Source: Roseiarcus sp963805295 (GTDB taxonomy: Bacteria > Pseudomonadota > Alphaproteobacteria > Rhizobiales > Beijerinckiaceae). Taken from it: 64,000 bases of DNA. The stretch spans positions 1 through 64,000 of the forward strand of contig CAWDTW010000052.1 in the NCBI GenBank assembly GCA_963805295.1. Reading direction: 5' to 3'. Made by a program: the position numbers and the translations under genes. Shown here piece after piece: positions 7,315 through 15,555 of the stretch (its first letter is position 1; each line of letters begins with the position of its first letter). The notes beneath the pieces are model-generated. The model saw nothing but the letters and a program-made list of their open reading frames with translations. It made no database searches and was not told the DNA's origin.

Positions 7315-8244
7315 ATGCAGCTCGTGAAGTGGCTGGGCGGCGCCGTCGTGGGCGCAACGCTGTTGTTCGCCGGGGCGCCGGCTTTCGCAGTGGCTATCGG
7401 CTTTTCGCAGGTCGGCGATGAAGGCGATTGGCGTCCGGCCTTCTCCAAGGACATGCAGGAGGAGGCGAAGAAGGAAGGCATCGACCTCAAATTCGCTGAC
7501 GCTCAGGGCAAGGAAGAGGAGCAACTGAAGGCGGTGCGGGCGTTCATCGCCCAGAAGGTCGATGCGATTATCATTGCGCCGGTGGTCGTCACCGGCTGGG
7601 GTCAGGTTCTGGAGGAGGCCAAGAAGGCGGGCATCCCAGTCTTCCTCGCCGACCGCGACGTCGACGCCGACAAGTCCCTGTTTGTGACCCGCATTTCCGC
7701 CGACTTCAACCTCGAGGGACGGCTCGCCGGCGCCTGGCTCGCCCAGGCGAGCGTGGGAAATTGCAACATTGTCGAGCTGCAGGGCACCGTCGGGTCGGCG
7801 CCGGCGATCGAGCGCAAGAAGGGCTTCGAGGCCGTCATCTCCAACTTTCCGAACATGAAGATCGTCAAGACGCAGAGCGGCGAGTTCACGACCGACGGCG
7901 GGAAAAGGGTGATGGAGGCCTTCATCAAGTCGACCGACAATCTCAAGGGCGTCTGCGGCGTGTTCGCGCACAACGACAACATGCAGCTTGGCGCCATCCA
8001 GGCGATGAAGGAAGCAGGACTGAAACCGGGCAAGGACTTCCTGATGGTGTCGGTCGACTACGTTCCGGCGATGAAAGAAGCGCTTGAGGCCGGCGATGCA
8101 AACGCCTCGGTCGAGCTTCGATCGGCGATCGGCAAGTATATCTACCCCGTGGTGCTCGGCTACCTGAAGAACAAGAGCGAGGAGCTGCCGAAGTGGGTGG
8201 TGATCCCGTCCGATCTGCATAGGGCGGCGACGCAGCACAACTGA
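7315..8244 (+). CDS. ytfQ: Sugar ABC transporter periplasmic binding protein (YtfQ-like)
   Basis: This 309-aa protein binds a monosaccharide in the periplasm. The start at 7315 follows AGAGGGAGGAATTC. Residues 1-23 form a Sec signal (LGGAVVGATLLFAGAPAFA). The mature part is a type 1 periplasmic-binding fold of the LacI/RbsB class: IGFSQVGDEGDWRPAFSKDM, VDAIIIAPVVVTGWGQVLEE, IPVFLADRDVD, QGTVGSAPAIERKKGF, VFAHNDNMQLGAIQAMKEAG. These match the galactofuranose/arabinose-type YtfQ group more than RbsB. It is the first gene of an operon with ytfR, ytfT and yjfF. The exact sugar is not shown by sequence. Confidence 0.9.
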   Translation: MQLVKWLGGAVVGATLLFAGAPAFAVAIGFSQVGDEGDWRPAFSKDMQEEAKKEGIDLKFADAQGKEEEQLKAVRAFIAQKVDAIIIAPVVVTGWGQVLEEAKKAGIPVFLADRDVDADKSLFVTRISADFNLEGRLAGAWLAQASVGNCNIVELQGTVGSAPAIERKKGFEAVISNFPNMKIVKTQSGEFTTDGGKRVMEAFIKSTDNLKGVCGVFAHNDNMQLGAIQAMKEAGLKPGKDFLMVSVDYVPAMKEALEAGDANASVELRSAIGKYIYPVVLGYLKNKSEELPKWVVIPSDLHRAATQHN

Positions 8245-8269
8245 TCCGAGCTGGGCGACCGAAAATAGA

Positions 8270-8299
8270 GCGGCGTCTCGCCTCGCCGCGAGGCGCCGC
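8270..8299 (+). promoter_or_regulatory. Stem-loop between ytfQ and ytfR
   Basis: GCGGCGTCTCGC (8270-8281) pairs with GCGAGGCGCCGC (8288-8299) around a CTCGCC loop, with one mismatch. No T-run follows, so it is not a classic terminator. Such hairpins after binding-protein genes often protect the upstream mRNA and allow excess binding protein over ATPase; that role is inferred. Confidence 0.5.
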
Positions 8300-8374
8300 G
8301 GCAATCGCGGGCGTTTACGCTTGTGCGAACGCCACGCGCCGGGATATTTCTGCATTACCCCGGAGGCCGCGCGC

Positions 8375-9886
8375 GTGGCGGAAACTTTGACAGCGCGAAT
8401 TGAAATGCTGGGTGTGTCAAAGGCGTTTCCCGGCGTGCGGGCGCTGGAAGAGGTCGATTTTCGCGTCCAGTCCGGCGAAGTGCATGCGCTCATGGGTGAG
8501 AACGGCGCGGGCAAGTCGACGCTCATCAAGATCATGACCGGCGCGTTGCGCCGCGACCACGGCGAGATCCGGCTCGACGGCGGCGCCGTCGAAATCAACA
8601 CGACTGGCCAGGCTCGCGCGCTCGGCATCGGCGCCGTCTATCAGGAAGTCAATCTCATCCCGACGATGTCGGTGACCAAGAACCTCACGCTTGGCCGCCA
8701 GCCGCGCCGGTTCGGGCTGATTGCCTGGCGGGACGCGCGCAGCCGGGCCCGGGGGCGGCTCAAGCGGCTCAATGTCGACATCGACGTCGAGCGGCCGCTC
8801 GGCTCCTATTCCGTCGCGATTCAGCAACTGGTCGCCATCGCGCGCGCGCTCGAGGACGACACGCGGGTCCTGGTGCTCGACGAACCGACCGCGAGCCTCG
8901 ACGCGAACGAGACCGAGCTGCTCTTCCAGATCATGCGAGACCTCAAGAAACGGGGAATCGCGATGGTCTTCATCACCCATTTCATCGACCAGGTGTACCG
9001 GATCGCCGACCGCATCTCGGTGCTGCGCAACGGCCGGTTGGTCGGTTCGGCGGCGACGGCGGACCTGCCGCCGCTAAAACTAATATCGCTGATGCTGGGG
9101 CGCGAGCTCGAGCGCACCGAGGAGCGCCTGGCGGCGGCCGCCTCGTCGGCGAAGGGAGAGCCGATTCTCGTGGCCGAGGGGCTCGGGCGGCGACGCCTGA
9201 TGGCGCCGTTCGACCTCTCCATTCGGGCCGGCGAAGTCGTGGGGCTCGCCGGATTGCTCGGTTCGGGGCGCACCGAGGTCGCCAAACTGATTTTCGGCGC
9301 GGTTCGGCCCGATTCGGGACGTCTCCACGTCGGCGGCATTCCGGTGACGGCCCACTCGCCCCGGAGGTCGCTGCGCCTCGGAATGGCGTTCTGTCCGGAA
9401 GACCGCAAGGCCGAGGGCCTGTTCGGCGAACTGAGCGTGCGCGAGAATATCGTCCTCGCGCTGCAGACGAAGCAGGGATGGCTGCGGCGGCTGTCGCAGG
9501 CCGAGCAGGAGGAGTTGGCGCAGCGCATGATCAAGGCCCTGGCGATCGCGACTTCGGACTCCGACAAGCCCGTCGGCCAGTTGTCGGGCGGCAACCAGCA
9601 GAAAGTCGTGTTGGCGCGATCGCTGGTGTCCGAACCGCGCATTCTCATTCTCGACGAGCCGACCCGCGGCATCGACGTCGGCGCCCACGCGGAAGTGGTG
9701 GCGCTGATCCGCGACCTCTGCGCGCAAGGCCTGGCGTTGCTGGTGGCGTCCTCGGAGCTGGACGAGCTGGTGGCCGTGAGCGACAGGATCGCCGTGTTGC
9801 GCGATCGGCGAAAAATCGGCGAAATCACCGAGCGGGACATCACCCGCGAGAATGTCATCCGCACGATCGCGGGCGCAAGAACATGA
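8375..9886 (+). CDS. ytfR: Sugar ABC transporter ATPase with two NBDs (YtfR-like)
   Basis: This 503-aa cytoplasmic ATPase energises sugar import. I choose the GTG at 8375, preceded by CGGAGG at a good distance; the next in-frame ATG (8405) would cut the first strand. NBD1 has Walker A GENGAGKSTLIK and Walker B VLVLDEPTAS, with signature SVAIQQLVAIARA, slightly degenerate as usual for domain 1. NBD2 has the typical degenerate Walker A GLLGSGRTEVAK, signature LSGGNQQKVVLAR and Walker B ILILDEPTRGID. Both domains and the length fit the RbsA/MglA/YtfR class. The stop overlaps the ytfT start (ATGA). Confidence 0.93.
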   Translation: MAETLTARIEMLGVSKAFPGVRALEEVDFRVQSGEVHALMGENGAGKSTLIKIMTGALRRDHGEIRLDGGAVEINTTGQARALGIGAVYQEVNLIPTMSVTKNLTLGRQPRRFGLIAWRDARSRARGRLKRLNVDIDVERPLGSYSVAIQQLVAIARALEDDTRVLVLDEPTASLDANETELLFQIMRDLKKRGIAMVFITHFIDQVYRIADRISVLRNGRLVGSAATADLPPLKLISLMLGRELERTEERLAAAASSAKGEPILVAEGLGRRRLMAPFDLSIRAGEVVGLAGLLGSGRTEVAKLIFGAVRPDSGRLHVGGIPVTAHSPRRSLRLGMAFCPEDRKAEGLFGELSVRENIVLALQTKQGWLRRLSQAEQEELAQRMIKALAIATSDSDKPVGQLSGGNQQKVVLARSLVSEPRILILDEPTRGIDVGAHAEVVALIRDLCAQGLALLVASSELDELVAVSDRIAVLRDRRKIGEITERDITRENVIRTIAGART

Positions 9887-10929
9887 AGCACTCCGCGAAG
9901 ATCGAAGCGGAGACGCCGGCGTATTCGCGATTGCGCGCGCTCGCCGGACACCGCGCGGTTTGGCCGCTCGTCGCGCTTGCGCTGATCTTCGCCGTCGACG
10001 GTTTCGTGTCGCCCGGTTTCTTTCACATCCGAATCGTCGAGGGCCGGCTGTTCGGCAATTTGATCGACATTCTCTATCGGGCCATGCCGACGGCGATCGT
10101 CGCCCTGGGGATGGCGATCGTCATCGCTACGAAGGGGATCGATCTCTCGGTCGGCTCCGTCATCGCCATCGTCGGCGCGGTCATCACGTGGCGGATTCAC
10201 GCCGGCGATCCCCATATCGTGATTCTTCTGATCGCCCTCGGCACGGGCCTGCTGTGCGGGCTTTGGAACGGTTTTCTGGTTGCGATCCTCGATATCCAAC
10301 CCATCATCGCGACGCTGATCTTGATGACCTCCGGCCGCGGCGTCGAACTCATGATCAATTTGCTCTATGGCGGGACCAATCCGAGCTTCACCAGCCCGTT
10401 GCTTCAGGGACTGAGCGTCGGCCACATCGGCCTCATACCGACCCGGTTAATTCTGGGCGCAGCGATCTTCTGCGCCCTCTGGCTGCTGCTCCGCCGCACG
10501 GCGCTGGGCCTGTTCCTCGAATCGGTGGGCGGCAATTCAGCCGCGGCCGATTTGGCCGGGATCAATGCGCGGCGCATCAAGTACGCGGCCTATCTCCTAT
10601 GCGCGCTTTGCGCGGCCTGGGCGGGCGTGGTCCTGGCCGCCGACACGCACACCTCCGACCCCGTGAGCGTCGGCCTCTATATCGAACTCGACGCGATCCT
10701 GGCCGTCGTGATCGGCGGCGGCTCGCTGTCCGGCGGCCGCATCTACCTCGGCATGACGGTTCTCGGGGCCCTGGTCATTCAAGCGCTGACCACGTCCATC
10801 CTGACCAGCGGCCTGCCGCCGGAGTACAATCTGGTGGTCAAGGCGGTCGTGGTCATCATGGTGCTGCTGCTGCAATCGAACAATTTGCGCGGCGCTTTGT
10901 ACGCGAGCCTCGCGAGGAAACCGCGATGA
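9883..10929 (+). CDS. ytfT: Sugar ABC transporter permease (YtfT-like)
   Basis: A 348-aa inner-membrane permease of the BPD_transp_2 family. The start ATG at 9883 overlaps the ytfR stop. It has about eight to ten hydrophobic helices and the conserved IATKGIDLSVGSVIAIVGA loop, the ATPase-coupling segment SVGGNSAAADLAGINARRIK and the AVVIGGGSLSGGRIY motif. The N-terminal 25 residues are cytoplasmic and polar. It pairs with the downstream permease YjfF as a heterodimer, as in E. coli YtfT-YjfF. The stop again overlaps the next start. Confidence 0.92.
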   Translation: MKHSAKIEAETPAYSRLRALAGHRAVWPLVALALIFAVDGFVSPGFFHIRIVEGRLFGNLIDILYRAMPTAIVALGMAIVIATKGIDLSVGSVIAIVGAVITWRIHAGDPHIVILLIALGTGLLCGLWNGFLVAILDIQPIIATLILMTSGRGVELMINLLYGGTNPSFTSPLLQGLSVGHIGLIPTRLILGAAIFCALWLLLRRTALGLFLESVGGNSAAADLAGINARRIKYAAYLLCALCAAWAGVVLAADTHTSDPVSVGLYIELDAILAVVIGGGSLSGGRIYLGMTVLGALVIQALTTSILTSGLPPEYNLVVKAVVVIMVLLLQSNNLRGALYASLARKPR

Positions 10930-11888
10930 ACGAGAAGTATTTACCCCTTCTTGCGACGGTCGTCGTGTTCTCGGCGCTGTTCGTCACCGGAGGATTTCTG
11001 TACAACAATTTTCTCTCCACGCTCGTTCTGGGCGACATCCTTGCGGACAACGCGTTCATCATCATCGCCGCGATCGGAACGACGTTCGTCATTCTGTCCG
11101 GAGGCATCGATCTGTCGATCGGCTCGATGATCGGGTTCGTCGGCGTCGCGATCGCCAACCTCGACGTGACGGGGTGGCATCCGCTCGCCTCGGGCGGGAT
11201 GATGTTGGGTTTCGGCCTTCTGTTCGGCGCTTTGCAGGGCCTCATCATCGACTTTTGCGAGATCCAGCCGTTCATCGTCACGCTGGCAGGGCTTTTCCTG
11301 TTGCGCGGCAGCTGCTTCATGATCAATCTCGATTCGGTGCCGATCCGGCATCCGTTCGTCGCTTCCTTCGCGGCGGCGAGCATCCCACTGCCGGGCGGCG
11401 GCTTCCTGGCGAGTTCCGCAATCGTCATGCTCATCGCGCTCGCTGTCGCCATCGTCATCGCCCATTTCACGCGGTTCGGCGCCAACGTCTACGCCATCGG
11501 CGGAGATCGCGCCTCCGCAGCGCTGATGGGCGTGCCGATGCGCCGGACCACGGTCGAAATCTACGCGCTCGGCGGCTTCTACAGCGCGCTCGGCGGCGTG
11601 ATCTACGCCCTTTATACGTCTTCCGGCTACCCGCTGGCCGGAACGGGCAACGAGCTCACCGCCATCGCGTCTGTCGTGCTGGGCGGCACCATGTTGACCG
11701 GCGGCGTCGGAATGGTCGCGGGCACGCTGTTCGGCGGCATGATTCTCGGGCTGATCGCGACGCTCATCGACTTCAACGGTTCGCTGAACGGGGCGTGGAT
11801 CATGATCAGCGGCGGAGTCCTCCTGTTCATCTTCATCGTGATGCAGAGATCGTTGGTCGGCTCGTTCAGACTGGGAAACACAACCTGA
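10926..11888 (+). CDS. yjfF: Sugar ABC transporter permease (YjfF-like)
   Basis: A 320-aa second permease subunit of BPD_transp_2 type. The start at 10926 overlaps the ytfT stop by ATGA. It shows the family loop VILSGGIDLSIGSMIGFVGV, EIQPFIVTLAGLFLLRG, the coupling region AIGGDRASAALMGVPMRRT and VVLGGTMLTGGVGMVAGTLFG near the end. The length and EIQPFIVTLAG motif match YjfF rather than RbsC. Two different permeases plus one dual-NBD ATPase is the YtfQRT-YjfF arrangement. Confidence 0.92.
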   Translation: MNEKYLPLLATVVVFSALFVTGGFLYNNFLSTLVLGDILADNAFIIIAAIGTTFVILSGGIDLSIGSMIGFVGVAIANLDVTGWHPLASGGMMLGFGLLFGALQGLIIDFCEIQPFIVTLAGLFLLRGSCFMINLDSVPIRHPFVASFAAASIPLPGGGFLASSAIVMLIALAVAIVIAHFTRFGANVYAIGGDRASAALMGVPMRRTTVEIYALGGFYSALGGVIYALYTSSGYPLAGTGNELTAIASVVLGGTMLTGGVGMVAGTLFGGMILGLIATLIDFNGSLNGAWIMISGGVLLFIFIVMQRSLVGSFRLGNTT

Positions 11889-11901
11889 GGCGCCGGGACC
11901 C

Positions 11902-12810
11902 ATGGCGAGGATCGCCAAACCATCGATAGGCGCGACACGGCATCGCCCGACATCCGGACAAGTCGTGCTCGGCCGCTCGGCGCGGTACGGACGCGACGAG
12001 CAGGCGTTCGAACGCAATATCTACAGCCAGCTTGCAGGGAGACTCGGCCGGGAGATTGTGGCCGGCGTGTTTCCCCCCGGGTCGCTGTTGCCGAACGCCA
12101 TGGAAATGTGCGGGCGTTTTTCCGTGTCGCGCACCGCGTTGCGAGAGGCCTACAGCATCCTCAGCGCCAAGGCGCTCATTGTCGCGCGCCCGAAGATCGG
12201 CACGCGCATTCGCCCGAAGGCCGAGTGGAATCTGCTCGATCCCGAGGTGCTCGGCTGGCACCTGCAGGCGACGCCGAGCGAACATTTCGTCGACGATCTT
12301 TTCGTGCTGCGGCAAATGGTGGAGCCGCCGGCCGCGTCTCTGGCGGCGTCGCTGCGTTCGCGCGCCACGATCGATCGCATCGCCGACGCCTACAGCCGCA
12401 TGGACCGCTTCAAGAACGGCGCCGGCGACCTGATCGGCGCCGATCTCGATTTCCACATGGCGATTCTCGAAGCCACCGAGAACCGCTTCCTGGCGGCGCT
12501 CGGCGGCCTCATCCACGCCGCGCTGGAATGCACCTTCAGGCTGAGCTGGCAGGGCGCCGCCCGCATCCAGGACGATCGCCTTTTTCAGCACAGGGGCATT
12601 TTCGAAGCGATCCGCGACGGCGACGCGGACCTCGCAAGGGAGCGAATGGCGGAACTCCTGCGCGACTCGATCGAAGACGTCCGCGAGTATTTGAGACAGC
12701 GCGGCGACGCGCCGGACTCGACGGCCGCGGAGCCGGACCGGTCGGCCCCTAATACGAAAACGCCTCCCGTAGCCGCTCGTGCTGCGAGGCGACTTCCGAG
12801 GGGCGCTTGA
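11902..12810 (+). CDS. GntR family regulator, FCD domain
   Basis: This 302-aa regulator starts 13 bp after yjfF and probably controls the transporter operon. The N-terminal winged helix (about residues 38-105) includes YSQLAGRLGREIVAGVFPPG and the recognition segment FSVSRTALREAYSILSAKAL. The C-terminal FCD ligand domain follows, with metal/ligand residues in DLDFHMAILEATENRF and LFQHRGIFEAIRDGD. The last 50 residues are a polar Arg/Ala tail. That tail overlaps the 3' end of the opposing rcdA gene by 62 bp, so the extreme C-terminus may be dispensable. The effector is unknown; a sugar acid or the transported sugar is plausible. Confidence 0.88.
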   Translation: MARIAKPSIGATRHRPTSGQVVLGRSARYGRDEQAFERNIYSQLAGRLGREIVAGVFPPGSLLPNAMEMCGRFSVSRTALREAYSILSAKALIVARPKIGTRIRPKAEWNLLDPEVLGWHLQATPSEHFVDDLFVLRQMVEPPAASLAASLRSRATIDRIADAYSRMDRFKNGAGDLIGADLDFHMAILEATENRFLAALGGLIHAALECTFRLSWQGAARIQDDRLFQHRGIFEAIRDGDADLARERMAELLRDSIEDVREYLRQRGDAPDSTAAEPDRSAPNTKTPPVAARAARRLPRGA

Positions 12811-13297
12811 GCGCGTCCGGCGTGCGGGCGAGCGCGAGGCTCTGGTCGAGGTGGATGACGCGCTCCTGGACGCGCAGCGAGCGCCGGCTCAAAATTCGCA
12901 TCGTCGGCGGCAGCAGTTCGAACATGTCGGGCGCGCAGCCGAGGTCCTGACGCGAAAGCTTGATCCGGTGGCGCTCGGTCAGCGCCTGGTTCGGCGTCAG
13001 TTCGCCTTCGTTGACGGCCCGCTGCAGCAGGAGCCAGGAGGCGACCTGCATGAGGCGGGTGGTGAGCCGCATGCTTTCGGTCGCGTAGGCGAGCGCGGCC
13101 GGGCGGGGCAGGGCGCGCGACTCCGCCCTTCCCGGGCCGTCGAGATAGGCGGCGGCCTCTTCGACGAGCGACATGCCCTCGCGAAAAAGGTCCTTGAAGG
13201 CGGGCGAGGCGGTGAGGCGGTGAATGAAGGGCACAGCGGCCGGCGGCAGGCTCGGGGCCGCGTAAAGGCGCTTCCATCCGTCATTGGGGCAACTCAT
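12749..13297 (-). CDS. rcdA: RcdA-like regulator of CtrA degradation (DUF1465)
   Basis: DUF1465 proteins include Caulobacter RcdA, an adaptor that helps ClpXP degrade CtrA. The 182-aa protein starting at 13297 (MSCPNDGWKRLYAAPSLPPA) has the family helices FREGMSLVEEAAAYLDGPGR, YATESMRLTTRLMQVASWLL and LSRQDLGCAPDMFELLP. A start at 13312 is also possible, but 13297 has GGAG at a good distance. The gene converges on and overlaps the gntR gene by 62 bp. The DUF1192 gene upstream on the same strand is a common neighbour. Function is inferred from the family. Confidence 0.85.
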   Translation of the reverse strand: MSCPNDGWKRLYAAPSLPPAAVPFIHRLTASPAFKDLFREGMSLVEEAAAYLDGPGRAESRALPRPAALAYATESMRLTTRLMQVASWLLLQRAVNEGELTPNQALTERHRIKLSRQDLGCAPDMFELLPPTMRILSRRSLRVQERVIHLDQSLALARTPDALKRPSEVASQHERLREAFSY

Positions 13298-13452
13298 ACG
13301 CTCCACTCCCATCCCGTTGCGGTCCAAAGCGGCCATTCTGGCGCCGGCGCGCATCCGGGAAGACCCCAAGCAAGTATGAGGCCCGCGCGGCGAGGCCCGC
13401 TTCTTTACCCGACGTCAAGGTTAACGCGCACCGGCCGGATCTTGCAACGGGC

Positions 13453-13480
13453 AAAAAAAAAGCCGCCCGAAGGCGGCTTT
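13453..13480 (-). terminator. Strong rho-independent terminator
   Basis: Read on the minus strand, AAGCCGCC TTCG GGCGGCTT is followed by nine Ts (the A-run at 13453-13461). The tetraloop and T-run make this a near-ideal intrinsic terminator for a transcript entering from above 13480. Confidence 0.9.
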
Positions 13481-13600
13481 CAGGGAGGTTGGATCGGAGG
13501 CGTCGAACAGAACAGGTTGCGAGCCCATTCAGAACCCGAACATCGGGTCGAGCAATTCATACTCCATAACCCTTAACAACACCTTGCTCCGACGACGCCC
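13453..13600 (-). ncRNA. Candidate small RNA or short leader
   Basis: The stretch upstream of the ideal terminator (13600 to 13453, minus strand) contains no gene of normal size but must be transcribed for the terminator to make sense. It includes a 12-codon frame with product MEYELLDPMFGF (about 13565-13530) and two CCTCC motifs (GCCTCCGATCCAACCTCC). Such motifs occur in alphaproteobacterial sRNAs that pair with ribosome-binding sites. Alternatively it is just the 3' UTR of the DUF1192 gene. Confidence 0.35.
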
Positions 13601-13645
13601 TGTCGCAATTTGGCAAGGGGCCTCGCGAAACTGGGACAGGCGCGG

Positions 13646-13852
13646 CTAGAGTTTGAATGCGGCCTCGGCCGCCGACCGCGTCGCCTGACGCGCCTCGATC
13701 GCTCTTTCGAGCCGCTCGATCTCCGCTTTCAGGAGCCCGATGCGCTCCGCGAGCTCCGGCGCCGACAGATCGTCGAGGGTTTGGCCGATCGCGTGAACGG
13801 GCGGGGCCTTGGGCTTGGCGCCGAACGCGGCGCCTTCGTCGAACTCGGCCAT
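13646..13852 (-). CDS. DUF1192 family protein
   Basis: A 68-aa protein with the DUF1192 pattern: an acidic N-terminus (MAEFDEGAAFGAKPKAPPVH), the motif IGQTLDDLSAPELAERIGLL, and a coiled-coil helix KAEIERLERAIEARQATRSA. This small family is confined to alphaproteobacteria and often lies near rcdA. Its role is unknown; the C-terminal half is predicted helical and suited to protein contacts. It is 20 bp downstream of mnmA and probably co-transcribed. Confidence 0.8.
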   Translation of the reverse strand: MAEFDEGAAFGAKPKAPPVHAIGQTLDDLSAPELAERIGLLKAEIERLERAIEARQATRSAAEAAFKL

Positions 13853-13872
13853 GGCTCGCCTTTTTAAGGACT

Positions 13873-15027
13873 TCAGGACGCGGCGATGAAGCCGCCGCCG
13901 AGCACCCGCGCGTGCGGGTCGAGGGAATCGTAAAAGACGCAGGCCTGGCCCGGCGAGACGCCGCTTTCGGGCTCGATGAAGTCGACTTCGCCTGTCGGCA
14001 GGAGGAGCGCCGGCGCGGGCGGGCGGGTCGAGCGGACCCGCGCGGCGATCAGCAGCCCGTCCGCCGGCAGGTCGGCGAGCTCACCGTCGCCGATCCAGTT
14101 GACCTCGCGAAGCCTGAGCCGGGTGCGGGCGAGCGCCGAGCGCGGGCCGACGATGACCCGTCCGAGCGCGGCGTCGAGCGCCACGACGTAGAGCGGCTCG
14201 GTCGCAGCGATTCCGAGGCCGCGCCGCTGGCCGATGGTGTAATGGAAGATGCCGGCGTGACGGCCGAGCACGCGCCCGTCGACATGGACGACGTCGCCGG
14301 GGGTCGAGGCGCCGGGCATCAGGCGTTCGATCATGTCGCTGTAGTGGCCGGCGGGAACGAAGCAGATGTCCTGGCTGTCGGCCTTCTCGGCGTTCACGAG
14401 GCCGAAGCGGCGGGCGAGTTCGCGCACCTCGGGCTTCGGCATCGCCCCGAGCGGAAACCGCAGCCGCATGAGCTGGTCGCGGGTGGTGGCGAACAGGAAA
14501 TAGCTCTGGTCGCGATCGGGGTCGGCGGCGCGGTAGAGCGCCCGCCCGCCATGCCCGTCGTCGGGCGCGATGACGTAATGGCCAGTTGCGAGGAGGTCCG
14601 CCCCGAGATCCCGCGCCGCGGCGAAGAGGTCGGCGAATTTCATGTGCTGGTTGCAGGCGACGCACGGGATCGGCGTCTCGCCCGAAACGTAGGCGCGGGC
14701 GAACGGCTCGATTACCTTCTCGCGGAAGCGCTGCTCGTAATCGAGCACGTAATGGGGAACGCCGAGCCGGGCGGCGACGTCGCGCGCATCGTGGATGTCC
14801 TGGCCGGCGCAGCAGGCGCCCTTGCGGTGCGTCGCCTCGCCATGATCGTAGAGCTGCATGGTCAAGCCGACGACGTCGTAGCCCTCGTCGGCGAGCAACG
14901 CCGCCACGACGGACGAGTCGACGCCGCCCGACATCGCCACCACGACGCGGGTGTCGGCGGGCGCCTTGTCGAGGCCCAGGCTGTTCAGCGCGCCGCGCGG
15001 GACGTGCGCGAGGGATGTCGCGAGCAT
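13873..15027 (-). CDS. mnmA: tRNA-specific 2-thiouridylase MnmA
   Basis: MnmA thiolates U34 of tRNA-Lys, -Glu and -Gln. The 384-aa protein has the N-type ATP pyrophosphatase P-loop MSGGVDSSVVAALL (residues about 32-45). The two catalytic cysteines are Cys in PIPCVACNQHMKF and Cys in SQDICFVPAG. Other family blocks are FHYTIGQRRGLGIA, VIVGPRSAL, VNWIGDG and a C-terminal barrel ending PGQACVFYD. The start at 15027 gives a slightly long N-terminus (MLATSLAHVPRGALNSLGLD), as in other alphaproteobacteria. It leads a small minus-strand unit with DUF1192. Confidence 0.95.
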   Translation of the reverse strand: MLATSLAHVPRGALNSLGLDKAPADTRVVVAMSGGVDSSVVAALLADEGYDVVGLTMQLYDHGEATHRKGACCAGQDIHDARDVAARLGVPHYVLDYEQRFREKVIEPFARAYVSGETPIPCVACNQHMKFADLFAAARDLGADLLATGHYVIAPDDGHGGRALYRAADPDRDQSYFLFATTRDQLMRLRFPLGAMPKPEVRELARRFGLVNAEKADSQDICFVPAGHYSDMIERLMPGASTPGDVVHVDGRVLGRHAGIFHYTIGQRRGLGIAATEPLYVVALDAALGRVIVGPRSALARTRLRLREVNWIGDGELADLPADGLLIAARVRSTRPPAPALLLPTGEVDFIEPESGVSPGQACVFYDSLDPHARVLGGGFIAAS

Positions 15028-15555
15028 TCCGATCTCATCCCGGCGAAATCACCGGATCAGGCGTTAATTGGGCATTCGGCCCGCAGACGCAAGTCCATAG
15101 CCGAAATCCCGCGCCGCCGCCAGTATTGCGGGCGGTGCGGCGCCGATTTCTTATGCGATAAGACAGCAATGAGGCGGAAAGTGCGACGAGGGTCCGCCAC
15201 GATGCCGCTTCGCGATCCGCGGTCCGGACTTGGGCATTTCACGGAGGCGGTTTTGCTTTTTCGCTTCGGCGGCTTCGGCGCCGCTCGCGCAAGGCGGACC
15301 TCGTCTTTGCGCACGGCGAGACGTCGGCGTCATCGAAAGGTCTTGCTCAGGGACCGACACTCGAAACCGTTGGTCGAGGCGAACGGTCGAAACATTGTCA
15401 ACATAGACAAAGCTTCAGCGCCGCTAACCTTTACGTAAGACATCGTGCGATTTGAAACAGATGCCGCGGTTTTTCCACGCTGGCCGTTTAGGCAAATCTT
15501 AAAACGGTTCCCCTATCGTCCGATGTGTCGAGGCAAGCGTACGAGTGAGCGTTCC
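15028..15555. other. Divergent promoter region between mnmA and sciP
   Basis: These 528 bp hold no supported gene. They must contain the mnmA promoter on the minus strand and the sciP promoter on the plus strand. The right half is AT-richer and contains a degenerate CtrA-like box listed separately. Confidence 0.5.
15424..15438. promoter_or_regulatory. Degenerate CtrA-like box upstream of sciP
   Basis: CTAA-CCTTTAC-GTAA at 15424-15438 has the spacing of the CtrA site TTAA-N7-TTAA, with two mismatches. It lies about 120 bp before the sciP start. In Caulobacter sciP is a CtrA target, so the place is right, but the match is weak. Confidence 0.35.

Larger units (their letters stand above)
13298..13645. 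other. Intergenic region with terminator and possible small RNA
   Basis: Between rcdA and DUF1192 there is no conventional gene. It holds a strong minus-strand terminator and a short candidate transcript, both listed separately. The remaining part (13300-13450) is the likely promoter region of rcdA. Confidence 0.5.

Noticed and set aside
8821..10425. 534-aa minus-strand frame opposite ytfR and ytfT
   Set aside because: It is Arg/Ser-rich antisense of two recognised transporter genes.
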